A DNA stretch of 64,000 bases from NCBI RefSeq assembly GCF_964355755.1, contig NC_092673.1, positions 28,215,001 to 28,279,000 of the forward strand, in the 5' to 3' direction. A program made the translations under genes and the position numbers. This stretch comes from Antedon mediterranea (lineage: Eukaryota; Echinodermata; Crinoidea; Comatulida; Antedonidae). The notes beneath the pieces are model-generated. The model saw nothing but the letters and a program-made list of their open reading frames with translations, made no database searches and had not been told where the DNA came from. Shown one piece after another: positions 62,332 through 64,000 of the stretch (within the stretch, counting starts at the first letter, position 1; each line of letters opens with the position of its first letter).

Positions 62332-64000
62332 ATGTCGGGAAACGAAAATGTAGAAGGCCAAGAAGGCGATATGTCTACAAAAATATTCGATAAGGTGAAT
62401 TTTGAAAATATTCCCGGCCTACTCTACTAGGTATAGTTTATGTATGAGGTCCTGTAACTTAACTTTAGCTAGGCTGTCGAGCTAGCCTAAAATAAAGTAC
62501 TAGGCCTAGGCTAGGCCTAGGCCTCGCAGACTAGGGCCAGGCTAGGCCTAATAGGCCTAGCCTAGTACTAGTAGGCTAGTAGGCCTAGTACTTCTAGGCC
62601 TAGCTTAGTACTAGTAGTAGTAGGACTATCAGCTGCTATGCCAGTACTAGTAGTAGGCCTCCTATATTCTATAGAGTAGGCTAGGCTAACCAGAGAGGGC
62701 CTAAATAAAATAGATGCTCCATGATGGGGCCTATCCATGATGGAGGTAGGCCTAGCTAGGCCTATCTATACATGCTCCATCCCCTCCATCCATCATATTC
62801 ATGCATGGAGTACTCCATGATTCATGTGGACTAAAAATAGTAATATATTATTATTATTAATAATATTATTATGATAGATCTTATTAAAATGTACTAGCTA
62901 GGTAAACTAGAGGCCTACTGTCATCTTTATTAAATGTACTACTGAGTCTACTGCTGTGTTATCGTTGGATAAATTATATTATTTATTTGTAACTGGAATA
63001 AAAACTAATTTCTTTAATTTGTTCAGTCTTTCTGTATCTATAAATCTGTAACAATTATTCACCATAGGGAATCCACCTAATATCCATATTTGGAAAGGTT
63101 ACCTAAAAAATTATATAGAAATAAAGAGCCATAATATACTATATTAACTTGAAAACTGCAATTAATTCTACAGCATGCAGGGCATAGGTGTTTTCCCTTT
63201 GTGGCTTAAACATAACGCACTAAACAAAAGAACAAAAGCAACATTAGTTTAATACATTAGCACACTCAATTAAGAAATGGGACACCCCTATTTTCCTTCT
63301 TTTTATAATGGTATAGTCCATACAAGTCGAGGTGGCCGAAAACGGCACCTGATCCTTAGTTACTAAGTAGTCTAGGCCTAGTTCCAATAGCTAGCTTCCT
63401 ATAGCATTTGAGGCTAGAGAGTGTACTACACTAGCTAGACTGGCCTTCTTTCTTCACAGTCCACGCAACACAGTTTGAAATTGCACGTGACATAAAACAC
63501 ACAAACGCGTAAAAAATGAAAATCTATGTATATAGGCCTAACTAGTAGCTTTGATGATGATGTGATGTGTAAATTAAAATGAATATTTTTTTTTTTACAG
63601 TTTATTGATGATGTTGAAAATCGCATCACTAAAGTCGATCAAAAACTTTCAATCCTAGCTTTGCTACGTAAAAAGTATAAAAATGCAAATGTGAAATATA
63701 CAAGTTCAAAAGACTTTCGAAGCATGATGTTTGAGCATTTATCAGATATTAGAAAAAGAAGAGGTTCTATCTACCAACACATTCACGAGGTTTCACGTAT
63801 GCTTAGTGCTGCAAAACTTAAAAATGGAAATGAAGTTGATTCAGACTTGAATAACGGAAATGAAGCGTCAATAGAAAATATGGGAGAAACTTCGTCAGCC
63901 ACAGATGAAGTAAAAACCAAATCTCAACGAAAAAAAGAGAAGAAGAGAAAACGTAGAATTAAAAAACTTGAACTGCATTTAAAAGATTTATCAAAAGAGA
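62332..64000 (+). CDS. DAXX: DAXX-like H3.3 chaperone, N-terminal part (partial)
   Basis: DAXX works with ATRX to deposit histone H3.3. Exon 62332-62394 (MSGNENVEGQEGDMSTKIFD, then K) ends at a GTGAAT donor; exon 2 starts at 63601 after a long T tract and TTACAG and runs off the window in frame. KIFDKFIDDVENRI matches the start of the DAXX helical bundle. The stretch from VDQKLSILALLRKK to HEVSRMLSAAKLKNGN aligns by pattern with the rest of the bundle. A low-complexity Ser/Asn/Glu linker leads to a Lys/Arg tract (KKEKKRKRRIKKLE) like the region before the histone-binding domain. The decisive histone-binding domain is beyond the window. Confidence 0.62.
62480..62775. repeat. TAGGCCTA / CTAGTA low-complexity island
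   Basis: Dense, irregular mixture of TAGGCCTAG, CTAGGCTAGG and TACTAGTAG in the first intron of the DAXX-like gene. This is the densest of several such patches in the window. Confidence 0.9.

Overview
This is nuclear DNA of an animal: intron-rich genes with GT-AG splice sites, polyA signals, intronic snoRNAs, SINE, LINE and MITE debris, and single-copy metazoan housekeeping genes. Gene content, the AT-rich introns and the very frequent TAGGCCTA-type motifs suggest a non-vertebrate deuterostome, most likely an echinoderm. That placement is inference. Gene models were spliced by hand; exon phases agree in every named gene except one base in GLMN.

Layout. HSPA5/BiP (+, coding 2429-5899) converges on PPAN (-, 6859-12352). 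PPAN diverges from a spinster-like MFS transporter (+, 13625-16789), which converges on GLMN (-, 17357-25246). RPL7A (-, 25762-29004) follows GLMN on the same strand and is head-to-head with MED22 (+, 29743-30781), the ancient Surfeit pair. RPL7A introns carry two clear and one probable box C/D snoRNA. A large minisatellite seeded by the end of the MED22 coding region follows. Next come a divergent soluble HMG-CoA reductase-like gene (-, 33658-36596), an uncharacterised gene (+, 38690 to about 40734), TSC1/hamartin (-, 43219-55950), a two-exon FMO (+, 58991-60744) with a broken tandem copy of its 3' end, and the first exons of a DAXX-like gene (+, 62332 to window end).

The most interesting whole-window signal is linkage. 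From memory, the human orthologues or family members map to the four MHC-paralogon regions: 9q33-34 (HSPA5, RPL7A, MED22, TSC1), 6p21 (DAXX), 19p13 (PPAN) and 1p22/1q (GLMN, FMO). The window therefore looks like a piece of the unduplicated proto-MHC linkage group.

Mobile DNA: about 15 copies of one MITE family, several lying just inside 5' splice sites; a 1.05 kb Mutator-like element with 9-bp target duplication beside the FMO promoter; a compound inverted-repeat block in TSC1 intron 1; tRNA-derived SINEs; LINE ends; hAT-like MITEs; and several minisatellites, one present at two loci 25 kb apart.
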